DNA of 64,000 bases from assembly GCF_900182985.1 (NCBI RefSeq), contig NZ_FXUY01000002.1:374501-438500 (forward strand), written 5' to 3'. Positions 20,939 to 30,016 of the stretch are shown here, in pieces. The translations under genes were made by a program, and so were the position numbers. The DNA is from Pseudomonas helmanticensis. GTDB lineage: Bacteria; Pseudomonadota; Gammaproteobacteria; Pseudomonadales; Pseudomonadaceae. The stretch's first letter is position 1; each line of letters begins with the position of its first letter. A model generated the notes under the pieces. The model was not told the origin of the DNA. It made no database searches and saw only the letters and a program-made list of their open reading frames with translations.

Positions 20939-22555
20939 ATGCCGCAGATCCAGTCCCAACTCGACCCGCACAGTGAGGCCTTCGCCGGTAATCGGGCGGC
21001 GATGCTTGCGGCCATCGAGCAAGTGCAGCAGCTCGAACAAAACCTGCTGAACAAAGCGGCCGAAGCGAAGGAGAAGTTCGACAAACGCGGGCAATTGCTC
21101 CCGCGCGAACGCTTGAACCTGCTGCTCGATCCCGGCGCACCGTTTCTGGAACTGGCCAGCCTCGCCGGTTACAAGCTGCATGACGACAAGGACGGCAGCG
21201 CGGCCGGTGGCGGACTGATCGCCGGCATCGGTTATGTCTCCGGTATCCGTGCAATGGTCGTGGCGAATAACAGTGCGATCAAGGGCGGCACGATCTCGCC
21301 GAGTGGTCTGAAAAAATCCCTGCGCCTGCAACAGATCGCCCAGGAAAACAAACTGCCGGTGATCACCCTCGCCGAAAGCGGCGGCGCCAACCTCAATTAC
21401 GCCGCCGAGATTTTCGTCGAAGGCGCGCGCAGTTTTGCCAATCAGGCGCGCATGTCGGCACTGGGTTTGCCGCAGATCACCGTGGTCCATGGCTCGGCCA
21501 CGGCCGGCGGCGCCTATCAGCCAGGCCTGTCGGATTACGTGGTGGTGGTGCGCGGCAAGGCCAAGCTGTTTCTCGCCGGACCGCCGCTGCTCAAAGCGGC
21601 GACCGGCGAAGTCGCCACCGATGAAGAACTCGGTGGCGCCGAGATGCACGCGCAGGTCGCCGGCACGGCTGAATACCTGGCGGAAAACGATGCCGATGGC
21701 GTGCGCCAGGTGCGTGAAATCCTCCGCATGCTGCCGTGGAACGAGCAACTGCCATGGCTGCCGGAGCCGCAATACAAAGAGCCGCTCTACCCGATCGAAG
21801 AACTGCTCGGCTTGATCCCTGACGATCCGAAAAAGCCTTACGACGTGCGCGAAATCATCGCGCGTATTGCCGATGAATCGTGCTTTCTCGAATTCAAGGG
21901 CGAGTTCGATCAGCAAACCATCTGCGGCCAATTGAAGATCCAGGGTCGGGCCTGCGGTTTCATCGGCAACAACGGACCGATCACCCCGAACGGCGCGAGC
22001 AAGGCAGCGCAGTTCATTCAACTGTGCGATCAAAGCCAGACGCCGCTGCTGTTTTTCCACAACACCACTGGCTTCATGGTCGGCACCGAATCCGAGCAAC
22101 AAGGCGTGATCAAACACGGTTCGAAATTGATTCAGGCGGTGGCGAATGCGCGGGTGCCTAAACTGACCATCGTCGTCGGCGGTTCCTACGGTGCCGGCAA
22201 CTATGCGATGTGCGGACGCGGACTCGATCCGCGCTTTATCTTTGCCTGGCCAAACAGCCGCACGGCGGTGATGGGCGGCGCGCAGGCCGGCAAGGTTTTG
22301 CGCATCGTTACCGAGGCCAAACAACTCAAGGACGGCCTGGTGCCGGACCCGAAAATGCTCGACATGCTCGAACAGGTCACCGCGCAGAAACTCGACAGCC
22401 AGTCCACCGCGCTCTACGGCAGCGCCAATCTGTGGGATGACGGGCTGATCGATCCACGCGACACGCGCACCCTGCTCGGCTATTTGCTGGACATCTGCCA
22501 CGAAGCCGACATTCGCACGCTGCAACCCAACAGCTTCGGCGTCAGCCGGTTCTGA
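20939..22555 (+). CDS. atuC: Geranyl-CoA carboxylase beta subunit AtuC
   Basis: This 538-residue protein is a biotin-dependent acyl-CoA carboxyltransferase of the methylcrotonyl/geranyl-CoA type. The two crotonase-like halves are clear: LPRERLNLLLDPGAPFLELA then GGGLIAGIGYVSG in the first, and GFIGNNGPITPNGASKAAQF then VVGGSYGAGNYAMCGRGLDP in the second. It pairs with AtuF, which carries biotin carboxylase and the biotin carrier domain, to carboxylate cis-geranyl-CoA. It begins three bases after the atuB stop. The pairing with AtuD and AtuE, and not with liu genes, decides for geranyl-CoA over methylcrotonyl-CoA. Confidence 0.92.
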   Translation: MPQIQSQLDPHSEAFAGNRAAMLAAIEQVQQLEQNLLNKAAEAKEKFDKRGQLLPRERLNLLLDPGAPFLELASLAGYKLHDDKDGSAAGGGLIAGIGYVSGIRAMVVANNSAIKGGTISPSGLKKSLRLQQIAQENKLPVITLAESGGANLNYAAEIFVEGARSFANQARMSALGLPQITVVHGSATAGGAYQPGLSDYVVVVRGKAKLFLAGPPLLKAATGEVATDEELGGAEMHAQVAGTAEYLAENDADGVRQVREILRMLPWNEQLPWLPEPQYKEPLYPIEELLGLIPDDPKKPYDVREIIARIADESCFLEFKGEFDQQTICGQLKIQGRACGFIGNNGPITPNGASKAAQFIQLCDQSQTPLLFFHNTTGFMVGTESEQQGVIKHGSKLIQAVANARVPKLTIVVGGSYGAGNYAMCGRGLDPRFIFAWPNSRTAVMGGAQAGKVLRIVTEAKQLKDGLVPDPKMLDMLEQVTAQKLDSQSTALYGSANLWDDGLIDPRDTRTLLGYLLDICHEADIRTLQPNSFGVSRF

Positions 22556-22586
22556 CCGCCACGGATCCTACGGAGAACAATAAAAA

Positions 22587-23744
22587 ATGATCTTCACCCC
22601 GGAACACGAAGCCTTGCGCCGTACCGTCCGCCAGTTCGTCGAGCACGAGATCAATCCGCACGTCGACGAATGGGAAAAGGCCGGCCGCTTTCCGATCCAC
22701 GAGATTTTCCGCAAGGCCGGCGATCTCGGTTTGCTGGGCATTTCCAAACCGGAAAAATTCGGCGGCATGGGCCTCGATTACAGCTATTCGATTGTCGCCG
22801 CCGAAGAGTTCGGCACCATTCATTGCGGCGGCATTCCGATGTCGATCGGCGTACAGACCGACATGTGCACCCCCGCCCTCGCCCGCTTTGGCTCCGATGA
22901 ATTGCGCGACGAATTCCTGCGCCCGGCCATCACCGGCGAGCAGGTCGGCTGCATCGGCGTTTCCGAAGTCGGTGCCGGCTCCGACGTCGCCGGGCTGAAA
23001 ACCACTGCGCGCAAGGACGGTGACGACTACGTGATCAACGGCAGCAAGATGTGGATCACCAACTCGCCGAGCGCCGACTTCATCTGCCTGCTGGCGAACA
23101 CTTCGGACGACAAACCGCACATCAACAAGTCGCTGATCATGGTGCCGATGAACACAGCGGGGATCAGCCTCAGCTCGCACCTGGACAAACTCGGCATGCG
23201 CAGCTCGGAAACTGCCCAGGTGTTTTTCGACGACGTGCGCGTGCCGCAGCGCAATCGCATCGGCCACGAAGGCGCCGGGTTCATGATGCAGATGTTGCAG
23301 TTTCAGGAGGAACGCCTGTTCGGCGCGGCGAACATGATCAAGGGCCTGGAATATTGCGTCGACAGCACCATCGAGTACTGCAAGGAGCGCAAGACCTTCG
23401 GCAATGCGCTGATCGACAACCAGGTTATCCACTTCCGCCTCGCCGAATTACAGACCGAAATCGAATGCCTGCGCGCGCTGGTCTATCAGGCGACCGAGCA
23501 GTATGTGAAGGGTCAGGACGTCACGCGCCTGGCGTCGATGGCCAAGCTCAAGGCCGGGCGCCTCGGCCGCGAAGTCAGCGACAGCTGCCTGCAATATTGG
23601 GGCGGCATGGGTTTCATGTGGGACAACCCGGTGGCCCGCGCCTATCGCGATGTGCGTCTGGTGTCGATTGGCGGCGGTGCCGACGAAATCATGCTGGGGA
23701 TCATCTGCAAACTGATGGGCATTCTGCCGGGGAAAAAGAAATGA
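22587..23744 (+). CDS. atuD: Citronellyl-CoA dehydrogenase AtuD
   Basis: The 385-residue product is an FAD-dependent acyl-CoA dehydrogenase. Visible segments are VGCIGVSEVGAGSDVAGL (the substrate/FAD-binding stretch), YVINGSKMWITNS, and the C-terminal LQYWGGMGFMWDNPVARAYR with RLVSIGGGADEIMLGII. In the pathway it makes geranyl-CoA from citronellyl-CoA. Its stop overlaps the atuE start (ATGA), showing translational coupling. Length and order match the P. aeruginosa cluster. Substrate assignment rests on the operon, since acyl-CoA dehydrogenases look alike. Confidence 0.9.
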   Translation: MIFTPEHEALRRTVRQFVEHEINPHVDEWEKAGRFPIHEIFRKAGDLGLLGISKPEKFGGMGLDYSYSIVAAEEFGTIHCGGIPMSIGVQTDMCTPALARFGSDELRDEFLRPAITGEQVGCIGVSEVGAGSDVAGLKTTARKDGDDYVINGSKMWITNSPSADFICLLANTSDDKPHINKSLIMVPMNTAGISLSSHLDKLGMRSSETAQVFFDDVRVPQRNRIGHEGAGFMMQMLQFQEERLFGAANMIKGLEYCVDSTIEYCKERKTFGNALIDNQVIHFRLAELQTEIECLRALVYQATEQYVKGQDVTRLASMAKLKAGRLGREVSDSCLQYWGGMGFMWDNPVARAYRDVRLVSIGGGADEIMLGIICKLMGILPGKKK

Positions 23745-24538
23745 GCAACCTGCCCGATTGCCAGACGCTACTGCTGGAAACGCATGGCGGCGTGTTGCAC
23801 ATCACCCTCAACCGCCCGGACAGCCGCAATGCGATGAGCCTGCAAATGGTCGCCGAATTGCGCGCGGTGTTCGCGGCAGTACGTGATGATCGCGCGGTTC
23901 GCGCCTTGGTCCTCAGCGGCGCCGGCGGGCATTTCTGCGCGGGTGGTGACATCAAGGACATGGCCAATGCGCGCGCGCAGGGCGCCGACGCCTACCGAGA
24001 GTTGAATCGCGCGTTCGGCGCCTTGCTCGAAGAAGCGCAGCACGCGCCGCAAGTATTGATCACGCTGTTGCAGGGCGCCGTGCTCGGTGGCGGCTTCGGT
24101 CTGGCGTGTGTCAGCGACATCGCCATCGCCGATCATCAGGCGCAATTCGGTTTGCCGGAAACCAGTCTTGGCCTGTTGCCGGCGCAGATCGCGCCGTTTG
24201 TCGTGCAGCGCATCGGCCTGACCGAGACCCGCCGGCTGGCGCTCACCGCTGCGCGTTTCGATGGTCACCAGGCGCGGCGTCTGGGCCTGGTGCATTTTGT
24301 CGAGCAGGATGCGCAGGCATTGGCCGAGCGCCTCGATGAGGTGCTGCAACATGTGCTGTGTTGTGCGCCGGAGGCGAATGCGATGACCAAGAAGTTGTTG
24401 TTGGCGAGTGCCGGGCAGCCGTCGAGTGAATTGCTCGATGAAGCGGCTCGATGGTTCAGCGAAGCGGTAACGGGGGACGAAGGAATCGAGGGCACGATGG
24501 CTTTTGTGCAAAAACGCAAACCGCGGTGGGCCACCTGA
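23741..24538 (+). CDS. atuE: Isohexenylglutaconyl-CoA hydratase AtuE
   Basis: This 265-residue protein belongs to the crotonase (enoyl-CoA hydratase/isomerase) family. It has NRPDSRNAMSLQMVAELRAV at the N-terminus, the oxyanion segment GHFCAGGDIKDMANA, and VLGGGFGLACVSDIAIADHQ then FGLPETSLGLLPAQIAPFV in the middle. It hydrates isohexenylglutaconyl-CoA to 3-hydroxy-3-isohexenylglutaryl-CoA. It starts at ATG 23741 inside the atuD stop. A REP pair follows it before atuF, which could reduce read-through or stabilise the upstream mRNA. Confidence 0.88.
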   Translation: MSNLPDCQTLLLETHGGVLHITLNRPDSRNAMSLQMVAELRAVFAAVRDDRAVRALVLSGAGGHFCAGGDIKDMANARAQGADAYRELNRAFGALLEEAQHAPQVLITLLQGAVLGGGFGLACVSDIAIADHQAQFGLPETSLGLLPAQIAPFVVQRIGLTETRRLALTAARFDGHQARRLGLVHFVEQDAQALAERLDEVLQHVLCCAPEANAMTKKLLLASAGQPSSELLDEAARWFSEAVTGDEGIEGTMAFVQKRKPRWAT

Positions 24539-24544
24539 AAAACT

Positions 24545-24608
24545 TCGCGAGCAAGCCCGCTCCTACAGTTGGAATGCGTTTCCCCTGTAGGAGTGAGCCT
24601 GCTCGCGA
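24545..24608. repeat. REP-type inverted pair inside the atu operon
   Basis: Inverted arms at about 24545-24566 and 24587-24608 belong to the same family as 1364-1428. The 20-base spacer is almost the reverse complement of the spacer in that copy. It separates atuE from atuF, both on the plus strand. Confidence 0.85.
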
Positions 24609-24650
24609 TGAGGCCTCCACATCCACCGCCAAAACCTCAGGAAACCCACC

Positions 24651-26612
24651 ATGCCCACCCTGCAAAAAATCCTGATCGCCAACCGCGGTGAAATCGCCTG
24701 CCGCATCCAGCGCACCGCTCAGGCTCTCGGCTACCGAACCGTCGCCGTCTACAGCGACGCCGACGCCGATGCCCTGCACGTAAAAATGGCTGATCAAGCC
24801 GTGCACATCGGCCCGGCGCCCGTGCAAGAGTCCTACCTGAACATCCCGGCAATCCTCGATGCCGCCCGCCGCAGCGGTGCCGACGCGATCCATCCCGGTT
24901 ACGGCTTTCTCTCGGAAAACGCCGGGTTCGCCCGCGCCTGCCAACAGTCCGGCCTGACGTTCATCGGCCCCAGCGCTGCAGCCATCGAACTGATGGGCAG
25001 CAAACGCCTGTCGAAAATAGCCATGCTCGACGCAGGCGTGCCGTGCATCGCCGGCTATCAAGGCGCCGAACAGGACGACGCAACCCTGCTGCGCGAAGCC
25101 GCACGCATCGGTTATCCGCTGATGATCAAGGCCAGCGCCGGCGGTGGTGGACGCGGCATGCGCCTGGTGCACGACGCATCCGAGTTGCCCGCGCAACTTC
25201 GCACTGCGCGCTCCGAAGCCCTGAACGGTTTTGGCAGCGACGAATTGATTCTCGAACAAGCATTGATCGAACCGCGCCACGTTGAAGTGCAACTGTTCGG
25301 CGATCAACACGGCAATCTGATTTACCTCGGCGAACGCGATTGCTCGATCCAGCGCCGCCACCAGAAAGTCATTGAAGAAGCGCCCTGCCCGGTGATGACT
25401 GCCGAACTGCGCCAGGCGATGGGCGAAGCGGCGTTGCAGGCCGGGCGCGCAGTGAACTACGTGGGCGCCGGCACCGTGGAGTTTCTGCTCGATGCGCGTG
25501 GACAGTTCTACTTTCTGGAGATGAATACCCGCCTGCAGGTCGAACACCCGGTGACTGAACTGATCACCGGGCTGGATCTGGTCGCCTGGCAACTGCTGGT
25601 GGCCGAAGGGCAGCCGTTGCCACTGACGCAAGATCAAGTGCAGCTCAGTGGCCATGCGATGGAGGTACGCCTTTACGCTGAAGATCCGGCGGCAGGTTTC
25701 CTCCCGCAAACCGGCCGCATACAAGCCTGGGAACCCGCGCAGCAGCATGGTGTGCGCATCGACCATGGCTTGCTTGAAGGTCAGGCTGTCAGCCCGTTCT
25801 ACGACCCGATGCTGGGCAAACTGATTGCCCATGGCGCGACCCGCGAGGAGGCGCGGCGCAAACTCCTGCGCGCGGTGCAGGACACGGTGTTGCTGGGTGT
25901 ACAAAGCAATCAGCGTCTGTTGGTCAGCTTGTTGCAGCATCCGCAGTTCGTCAGTGGCGAATTCAGTACAGCGTTCATCGCGCAACACTTCAGCGAGCAT
26001 CCCTGCTTGCAGGCGCACGTGCCAAGTGCCGAGGCGCTGACCGTGGCGGCCATATTGTTCTACCAGACCGGCGCCCAGATGCATCGGCCCGCATTGAACG
26101 GATGGCGCAATAACGCCAGTGTTGCGCTGCATTATCGCCTGGGACTGGAGGAACAGAATTGGCCCTTGCAACTGCTCGCGCGCGCCGATGGCAACGTTCA
26201 GGTGCAGGTGGCAGAACAATGTTTCGAAGTGCGGATCATCGACTGCAGCCCTCACGCGGTGACACTCGAAATCGACGGCCTGCGCCAGCGTCACGCCTAC
26301 CGTATCGAAGGCGAGCAGCTGTGGCTGTTCACCCATCCTGGCAACTTGCGGCTGGAGGACCGAACTCACGCCATCATCAGCAGTCAGACCAGCGTCAGTT
26401 CCGGCACCTTGAAAGCACCAATGGACGGTGCCATCGTCGACGTGCTGGTCAGCGAAGGCAGCCCGGTCAGCAAAGGTCAGTTGCTGGTGGTACTGGAGGC
26501 AATGAAAATGGAGCACCCGCTCAAGGCCGGCATCGATGGCGTGCTCAAGCGGGTGCAGGTCAAGGTTGGCGATCAGGTAAAAAATCGTCAGGTTCTGTTG
26601 CAGGTCGAGTAG
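24651..26612 (+). CDS. atuF: Geranyl-CoA carboxylase alpha subunit (biotin-containing) AtuF
   Basis: The 653-residue product has a full biotin carboxylase domain (KILIANRGEIACRIQRTAQA at the N-terminus, ATP-grasp loop MIKASAGGGGRGMRLVHDA, then QRRHQKVIEEAPCP and FYFLEMNTRLQVEHPVTELI). A linker follows, and then a C-terminal biotinyl domain with EAMKMEHPL, whose central lysine carries biotin. It works with AtuC. The 112-base gap to atuE contains a REP pair, unlike the tight spacing of atuB to atuE, so it may be translated at a different level. Homologous LiuD is similar, but the operon position supports AtuF. Confidence 0.92.
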   Translation: MPTLQKILIANRGEIACRIQRTAQALGYRTVAVYSDADADALHVKMADQAVHIGPAPVQESYLNIPAILDAARRSGADAIHPGYGFLSENAGFARACQQSGLTFIGPSAAAIELMGSKRLSKIAMLDAGVPCIAGYQGAEQDDATLLREAARIGYPLMIKASAGGGGRGMRLVHDASELPAQLRTARSEALNGFGSDELILEQALIEPRHVEVQLFGDQHGNLIYLGERDCSIQRRHQKVIEEAPCPVMTAELRQAMGEAALQAGRAVNYVGAGTVEFLLDARGQFYFLEMNTRLQVEHPVTELITGLDLVAWQLLVAEGQPLPLTQDQVQLSGHAMEVRLYAEDPAAGFLPQTGRIQAWEPAQQHGVRIDHGLLEGQAVSPFYDPMLGKLIAHGATREEARRKLLRAVQDTVLLGVQSNQRLLVSLLQHPQFVSGEFSTAFIAQHFSEHPCLQAHVPSAEALTVAAILFYQTGAQMHRPALNGWRNNASVALHYRLGLEEQNWPLQLLARADGNVQVQVAEQCFEVRIIDCSPHAVTLEIDGLRQRHAYRIEGEQLWLFTHPGNLRLEDRTHAIISSQTSVSSGTLKAPMDGAIVDVLVSEGSPVSKGQLLVVLEAMKMEHPLKAGIDGVLKRVQVKVGDQVKNRQVLLQVE

Positions 26613-26682
26613 TCACCCACACACAAGCGCTGGGTTTGACTACGCTCTGAATAATCAGGACGCGGAAATCAGGAACCCTGCG

Positions 26683-27225
26683 ATGCCACATTGGCTGGTC
26701 ATAGATCTGGAAGCCACCACCGACGAGGGTGGCTGGCCGGTCACGGAAATGGAAATAATCGAGATCGGCGCGACGCTGGTCGATCGTGCCGGGCGCGAGC
26801 AGGATCACTTTCAACGCTTCGTCAAACCGACGCGGCGCCCATTGCTGACACCGTTTTGTCGTGAACTCACGCACATCACCCAGGCCAATATCGATTCGGC
26901 GCAGCCGTTGAGTGAGGTCTGGCCGGCGTTCGAGCGTTGGCTCGCCCAGCATCAGAGCCGCCTCGAAGGCTGGGCCAGTTGGGGCGATTATGATCGCAAG
27001 CAGTTGTTGCAGGAATGGCAACGCCTGCACATCGACAGCGGTTTGAGCAAAGTGGCGCACATGAATCTCAAGCAGCGCTTCGCCAAGGCCCGACGCCTGG
27101 AGCGACCGTTGGGGCTGAACGGCGCGTTGCAACTCGCCGGGATGCAGTTCAGCGGTCAGCAACACCGGGCGCTGGAGGATGCGCGCAATACGGCGCGGTT
27201 ACTGCCACTGGTTCTGCCACTTTAG
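26683..27225 (+). CDS. DEDDh-type 3'-5' exonuclease (ERI1/KapD-like)
   Basis: This 180-residue protein is an RNase T/DNA polymerase epsilon-subunit-like exonuclease. ExoI is visible as [12 protein letters not shown] (D and E), ExoII lies around [12 protein letters not shown], and ExoIII is [14 protein letters not shown] (H and D). The DEATT-like spacing and short length resemble KapD/ERI1-type enzymes that trim RNA or DNA ends. It is preceded by a 70-base gap after atuF and could be co-transcribed with it, but its role need not be linked to terpenes. Confidence 0.82.
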   Translation: MPHWLVIDLEATTDEGGWPVTEMEIIEIGATLVDRAGREQDHFQRFVKPTRRPLLTPFCRELTHITQANIDSAQPLSEVWPAFERWLAQHQSRLEGWASWGDYDRKQLLQEWQRLHIDSGLSKVAHMNLKQRFAKARRLERPLGLNGALQLAGMQFSGQQHRALEDARNTARLLPLVLPL

Positions 27226-27295
27226 GCGCGTGACGGCGCCAAAAGCCTTGTGCATACTGGCCGCCCCCTTTTTAGCCCTTTTCGAGGAATCGCCC

Positions 27296-27580
27296 ATGTT
27301 TAAAGTCAACGAGTACTTCGACGGCACCGTCAAGTCGATCGCCTTTGGCACTGCTGAAGGCCCTGCGACCATCGGCGTCATGGCCCCGGGCGAATACGAA
27401 TTCGGCACCAGCCAACGTGAAATCATGCACGTGGTGTCGGGCGCACTGACAGTCAAACTGCCGGACAGCAGCGACTGGGAAACCTTCGCCGCCGGCAGCC
27501 AGTTCAACGTTCCGGCCAACAGCAAGTTCCAGCTGAAAGTCGCGGTCGACACCGCTTACCTGTGCGAATACCGCGGCTAA
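27296..27580 (+). CDS. ppnP: Pyrimidine/purine nucleoside phosphorylase PpnP
   Basis: The 94-residue product is a small single-domain cupin of the PpnP (YaiE, DUF1255) family: [20 protein letters not shown] at the N-terminus, [20 protein letters not shown] in the middle, and [13 protein letters not shown] near the end. The E. coli homologue splits many purine and pyrimidine nucleosides with phosphate. The ATG at 27296 has GAGGA six bases upstream. A perfect terminator follows at 27601. Confidence 0.93.
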   Translation: MFKVNEYFDGTVKSIAFGTAEGPATIGVMAPGEYEFGTSQREIMHVVSGALTVKLPDSSDWETFAAGSQFNVPANSKFQLKVAVDTAYLCEYRG

Positions 27581-27600
27581 ACCCGCGGGTTCCACAGCGC

Positions 27601-27639
27601 AAAAAAATGCCCGTGGCGTAAAGACACGGGCATTTTTTA
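27601..27639. terminator. Bidirectional rho-independent terminator
   Basis: The stem ATGCCCGTG ... CACGGGCAT is flanked by an A run on the left and a T run on the right, between convergent ppnP and the MOSC gene. Confidence 0.88.
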
Positions 27640-27651
27640 TGGCAGCGACGT

Positions 27652-28458
27652 TTACTCGAGCACTTCCACCGACATGCCCACTTCAAGTCGGCCATTACTG
27701 TCATTCACCAGGTTCTGACCGAACATCGCACCATCTGCCTGAGCACGGTACTTCTGCAGCGTCGCCAGCGGCTCGCGGTCAGCACTGCGCTCGCCGGTTT
27801 GCGGATCAATGGTGGTGAGAATGCAGCGCGAGCAGGATTTGACGATGCGGAACTCGACATCGCCAATGCGAATACGCTTCCAGCCATCTTCGGCGTAAGC
27901 CTCGCTGCCTTCGATCACCAGATTCGGTCGGAAACGCAGCATTTCCAAAGGTCGCCCGACCTTTTGCGCAAGGTCCTGCAGCGACGCCTCGCCGATCAGC
28001 AGCAGCGGAAAGCCGTCGGCGAACGCAACCTGATCATCGTCCTTGCCGAAACCTGACTGCGTGGAGCGCGCGCGATCCAGCGGCACCTGTACCAGGCGGG
28101 TCGGTTTACCGATGAAGTCACTGACCCAACGCGCCGCCTCATCACCAGCGTCCGGCACGCGCAGGGTGTCACGCCAAATGGTCACGCCGCGCAGTTCGGC
28201 GTCATCGCCGGGCAAGGCAATGTCGATGGCAGACTGTTCAGGAGCGCGGAGGGTCAGCCCACCCTGAGCATTCCACAGGGCCGACAACTGGCTCATTTTC
28301 GCTTCAGCGCGCTGGGTCAGGAAGCGGCCGCTGGCTTCGTCCACGAGCATCCAGCGTCGGTCGCCATCAAGCCCCAGCTTGTCGAGATCGACGCTTTGCA
28401 GCACATCGACTTTGCCGGATTTCAACGGGTAACGATAAAGCGCGCTCAGACGCAGCAT
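27652..28458 (-). CDS. MOSC domain-containing protein (YcbX-like, without ferredoxin domain)
   Basis: The 268-residue product has an N-terminal MOSC_N beta barrel (LSALYRYPLKSGKVDVLQSV, then GLDGDRRWMLVDE) and a C-terminal MOSC domain with a conserved cysteine in FRIVKSCSRCILTTIDPQTG. MOSC proteins bind the molybdenum cofactor and, as in mARC or YcbX, reduce N-hydroxylated compounds. E. coli YcbX is about 100 residues longer and ends in a 2Fe-2S domain that is missing here, so electrons must come from a partner. The start at 28458 has AGGGAG upstream. Molybdenum cofactor genes lie 6 kb away. Confidence 0.85.
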   Translation of the reverse strand: MLRLSALYRYPLKSGKVDVLQSVDLDKLGLDGDRRWMLVDEASGRFLTQRAEAKMSQLSALWNAQGGLTLRAPEQSAIDIALPGDDAELRGVTIWRDTLRVPDAGDEAARWVSDFIGKPTRLVQVPLDRARSTQSGFGKDDDQVAFADGFPLLLIGEASLQDLAQKVGRPLEMLRFRPNLVIEGSEAYAEDGWKRIRIGDVEFRIVKSCSRCILTTIDPQTGERSADREPLATLQKYRAQADGAMFGQNLVNDSNGRLEVGMSVEVLE

Positions 28459-28527
28459 GGCCAGCTCCCTGGAGGATAAAGACGCCACCCTATACGAGCT
28501 GGTTCAGGGAATCAAAGAGCAAAGACT

Positions 28528-28613
28528 GTAGGAGTGAGCCCGCTCGCGATAGCGGTGTAGCAAGCAATGACTCGGGGCTGACACCCCGCTATCGCGAGCA
28601 GGCTCACTCCTGC
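28528..28613. repeat. REP-type inverted pair
   Basis: Inverted arms at 28528-28553 and 28587-28613 (GTAGGAGTGAGCC-type) occupy the gap between the MOSC gene start and the cheV end. Confidence 0.82.
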
Positions 28614-28626
28614 ACAGGGTGTGTGA

Positions 28627-29562
28627 TCAGGCCGGGACTTCGTCGAGCATCAGGCGCTGGCGCACCACGTCGACCAGTTTGTCCGGCTGGAACTTGGAGA
28701 GGAAATTGTCGCAACCGACCTTCTTCACCATCGAGTCGTTGAAGCTGCCGGACAGCGAGGTATGCAGCACCACATACAGGCCGCGCAGACGCGGATCATT
28801 GCGAATTTCGGTGGTCAGACGGTAACCGTCCATTTCCGGCATTTCCGCGTCGGTGAAGATCATCAGCAGCTTGTCGGTCATGTTCACGCCGGTGTCGGCC
28901 CAGGCCTTGAGCATGTTCAACGCCTTCAGGCCGTCGCTGGCAATGTGCATTTTTACCCCGAGCTGGCCAAGGGTGTCGCGCAATTGCGAAAGCGCCACAT
29001 TGGAATCGTCCACCAACAGCACTTCGCGGCCACGGGCACGCTCCAGCACTGGATCTTCGAGCTTTTCGCGGGAGACTTTGGCGTTGTACGGAACGATCTC
29101 GGCGAGAACTTTTTCGACGTCGATGATTTCCACCAGTTGATCGTCAACCTTGCTGATCGCGGTCAGGTAGTGCTGACGGCCAGCGCTGGTTGGCGGCGGC
29201 AGAATGGCTTCCCAGTTCATGTTGACGATGCGATCCACACCACCGACCAGGAAAGCCTGCACCGAGCGGTTGTATTCGGTGACGATGATCGTGCTGTTCG
29301 GCCCCGGCACCAGCGGGCGCATGCCGATCGCCTGGGACAGGTCGATCACCGGCAACGTCTGCCCGCGCAGATTGACCACGCCACAGACAAACGGGTGCCG
29401 CTGAGGCATCAGGGTCAGTTTCGGCAACTGCAGCACTTCCTGCACCTTGAACACGTTGATCGCGAACAATTGGCGCCCGGCCAGTCGAAACATGAGAATT
29501 TCCAGGCGATTCTCACCCACCAGTTGCGTGCGTTGGTCTACCGTGTCGAGAATGCCGGCCAT
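28627..29562 (-). CDS. cheV: Chemotaxis coupling protein CheV
   Basis: The 311-residue product joins a CheW-like coupling domain (LMFRLAGRQLFAINVFKVQE, then RGQTLPVIDLSQAIGM) to a receiver domain (EVLLVDDSNVALSQLRDTLG; acceptor segment LLMIFTDAEMPEMDGYRLTT). CheV links methyl-accepting chemoreceptors to CheA, and its receiver modulates coupling. The ATG at 29562 has AGGAG seven bases upstream and gives MAGILDTVDQRTQ, the usual start. It is a lone cheV, away from a che operon. A 450-base gap separates it from the divergent gene at 30017. Confidence 0.93.
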   Translation of the reverse strand: MAGILDTVDQRTQLVGENRLEILMFRLAGRQLFAINVFKVQEVLQLPKLTLMPQRHPFVCGVVNLRGQTLPVIDLSQAIGMRPLVPGPNSTIIVTEYNRSVQAFLVGGVDRIVNMNWEAILPPPTSAGRQHYLTAISKVDDQLVEIIDVEKVLAEIVPYNAKVSREKLEDPVLERARGREVLLVDDSNVALSQLRDTLGQLGVKMHIASDGLKALNMLKAWADTGVNMTDKLLMIFTDAEMPEMDGYRLTTEIRNDPRLRGLYVVLHTSLSGSFNDSMVKKVGCDNFLSKFQPDKLVDVVRQRLMLDEVPA

Positions 29563-30016
29563 CAATGACTCCTGGGCTTGTTCTGTTGATTTCACTAAGA
29601 GGGTTTATCGGCTGCGTGCGGCGAATCTTGATGACTGCTAAATTCGCATAGCAAAATGCCACATCCGACCATTGATGTCACATTAACATCATGGTTTACT
29701 GGCCCCCGTGATTTCATCTGCTACAGTCCTTGCGGCGCGACCTCGGTTTGCGTCCCAGGTTCCCGCGTCTAGGGGATTCCCCTACCCACAATCAGGCCCA
29801 ACCTGATATTCGCGATATCCAATAGCCATTAATGTGACGCCATTCTCATTGCATGAACGGAGTCAGGCTATTGTGTGCGATCGCAGTTCAGTGGAAACAC
29901 ATCCTCTTGAAACCCCGAACTTGTGCACCTGCGCACCGGGGCGCGATCTCGCGACGGTTCATGATCGTCGACACACACGGCATTCCCTCATCAGACATGA
30001 CGTGGTGGAGATAAGC
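29563..30016. other. Intergenic region between cheV and the Hpt-like gene
   Basis: This divergent control region shows no convincing gene. It contains the palindrome at 29770-29784, a GATGT-N7-ACATC repeat at 29674-29690, and a perfect 10-base inverted pair GTCACATTAA / TTAATGTGAC (29677-29686 and 29829-29838) 142 bases apart. No promoter could be assigned with confidence. Confidence 0.5.
29770..29784. promoter_or_regulatory. Palindrome TAGGGGATTCCCCTA, possible operator
   Basis: A perfect 15-base palindrome lies in the cheV / Hpt-like divergent region. It resembles the shape TAGG-N-CCTA bound by some NarL/RcsB-family regulators. Function is inferred. Confidence 0.4.
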
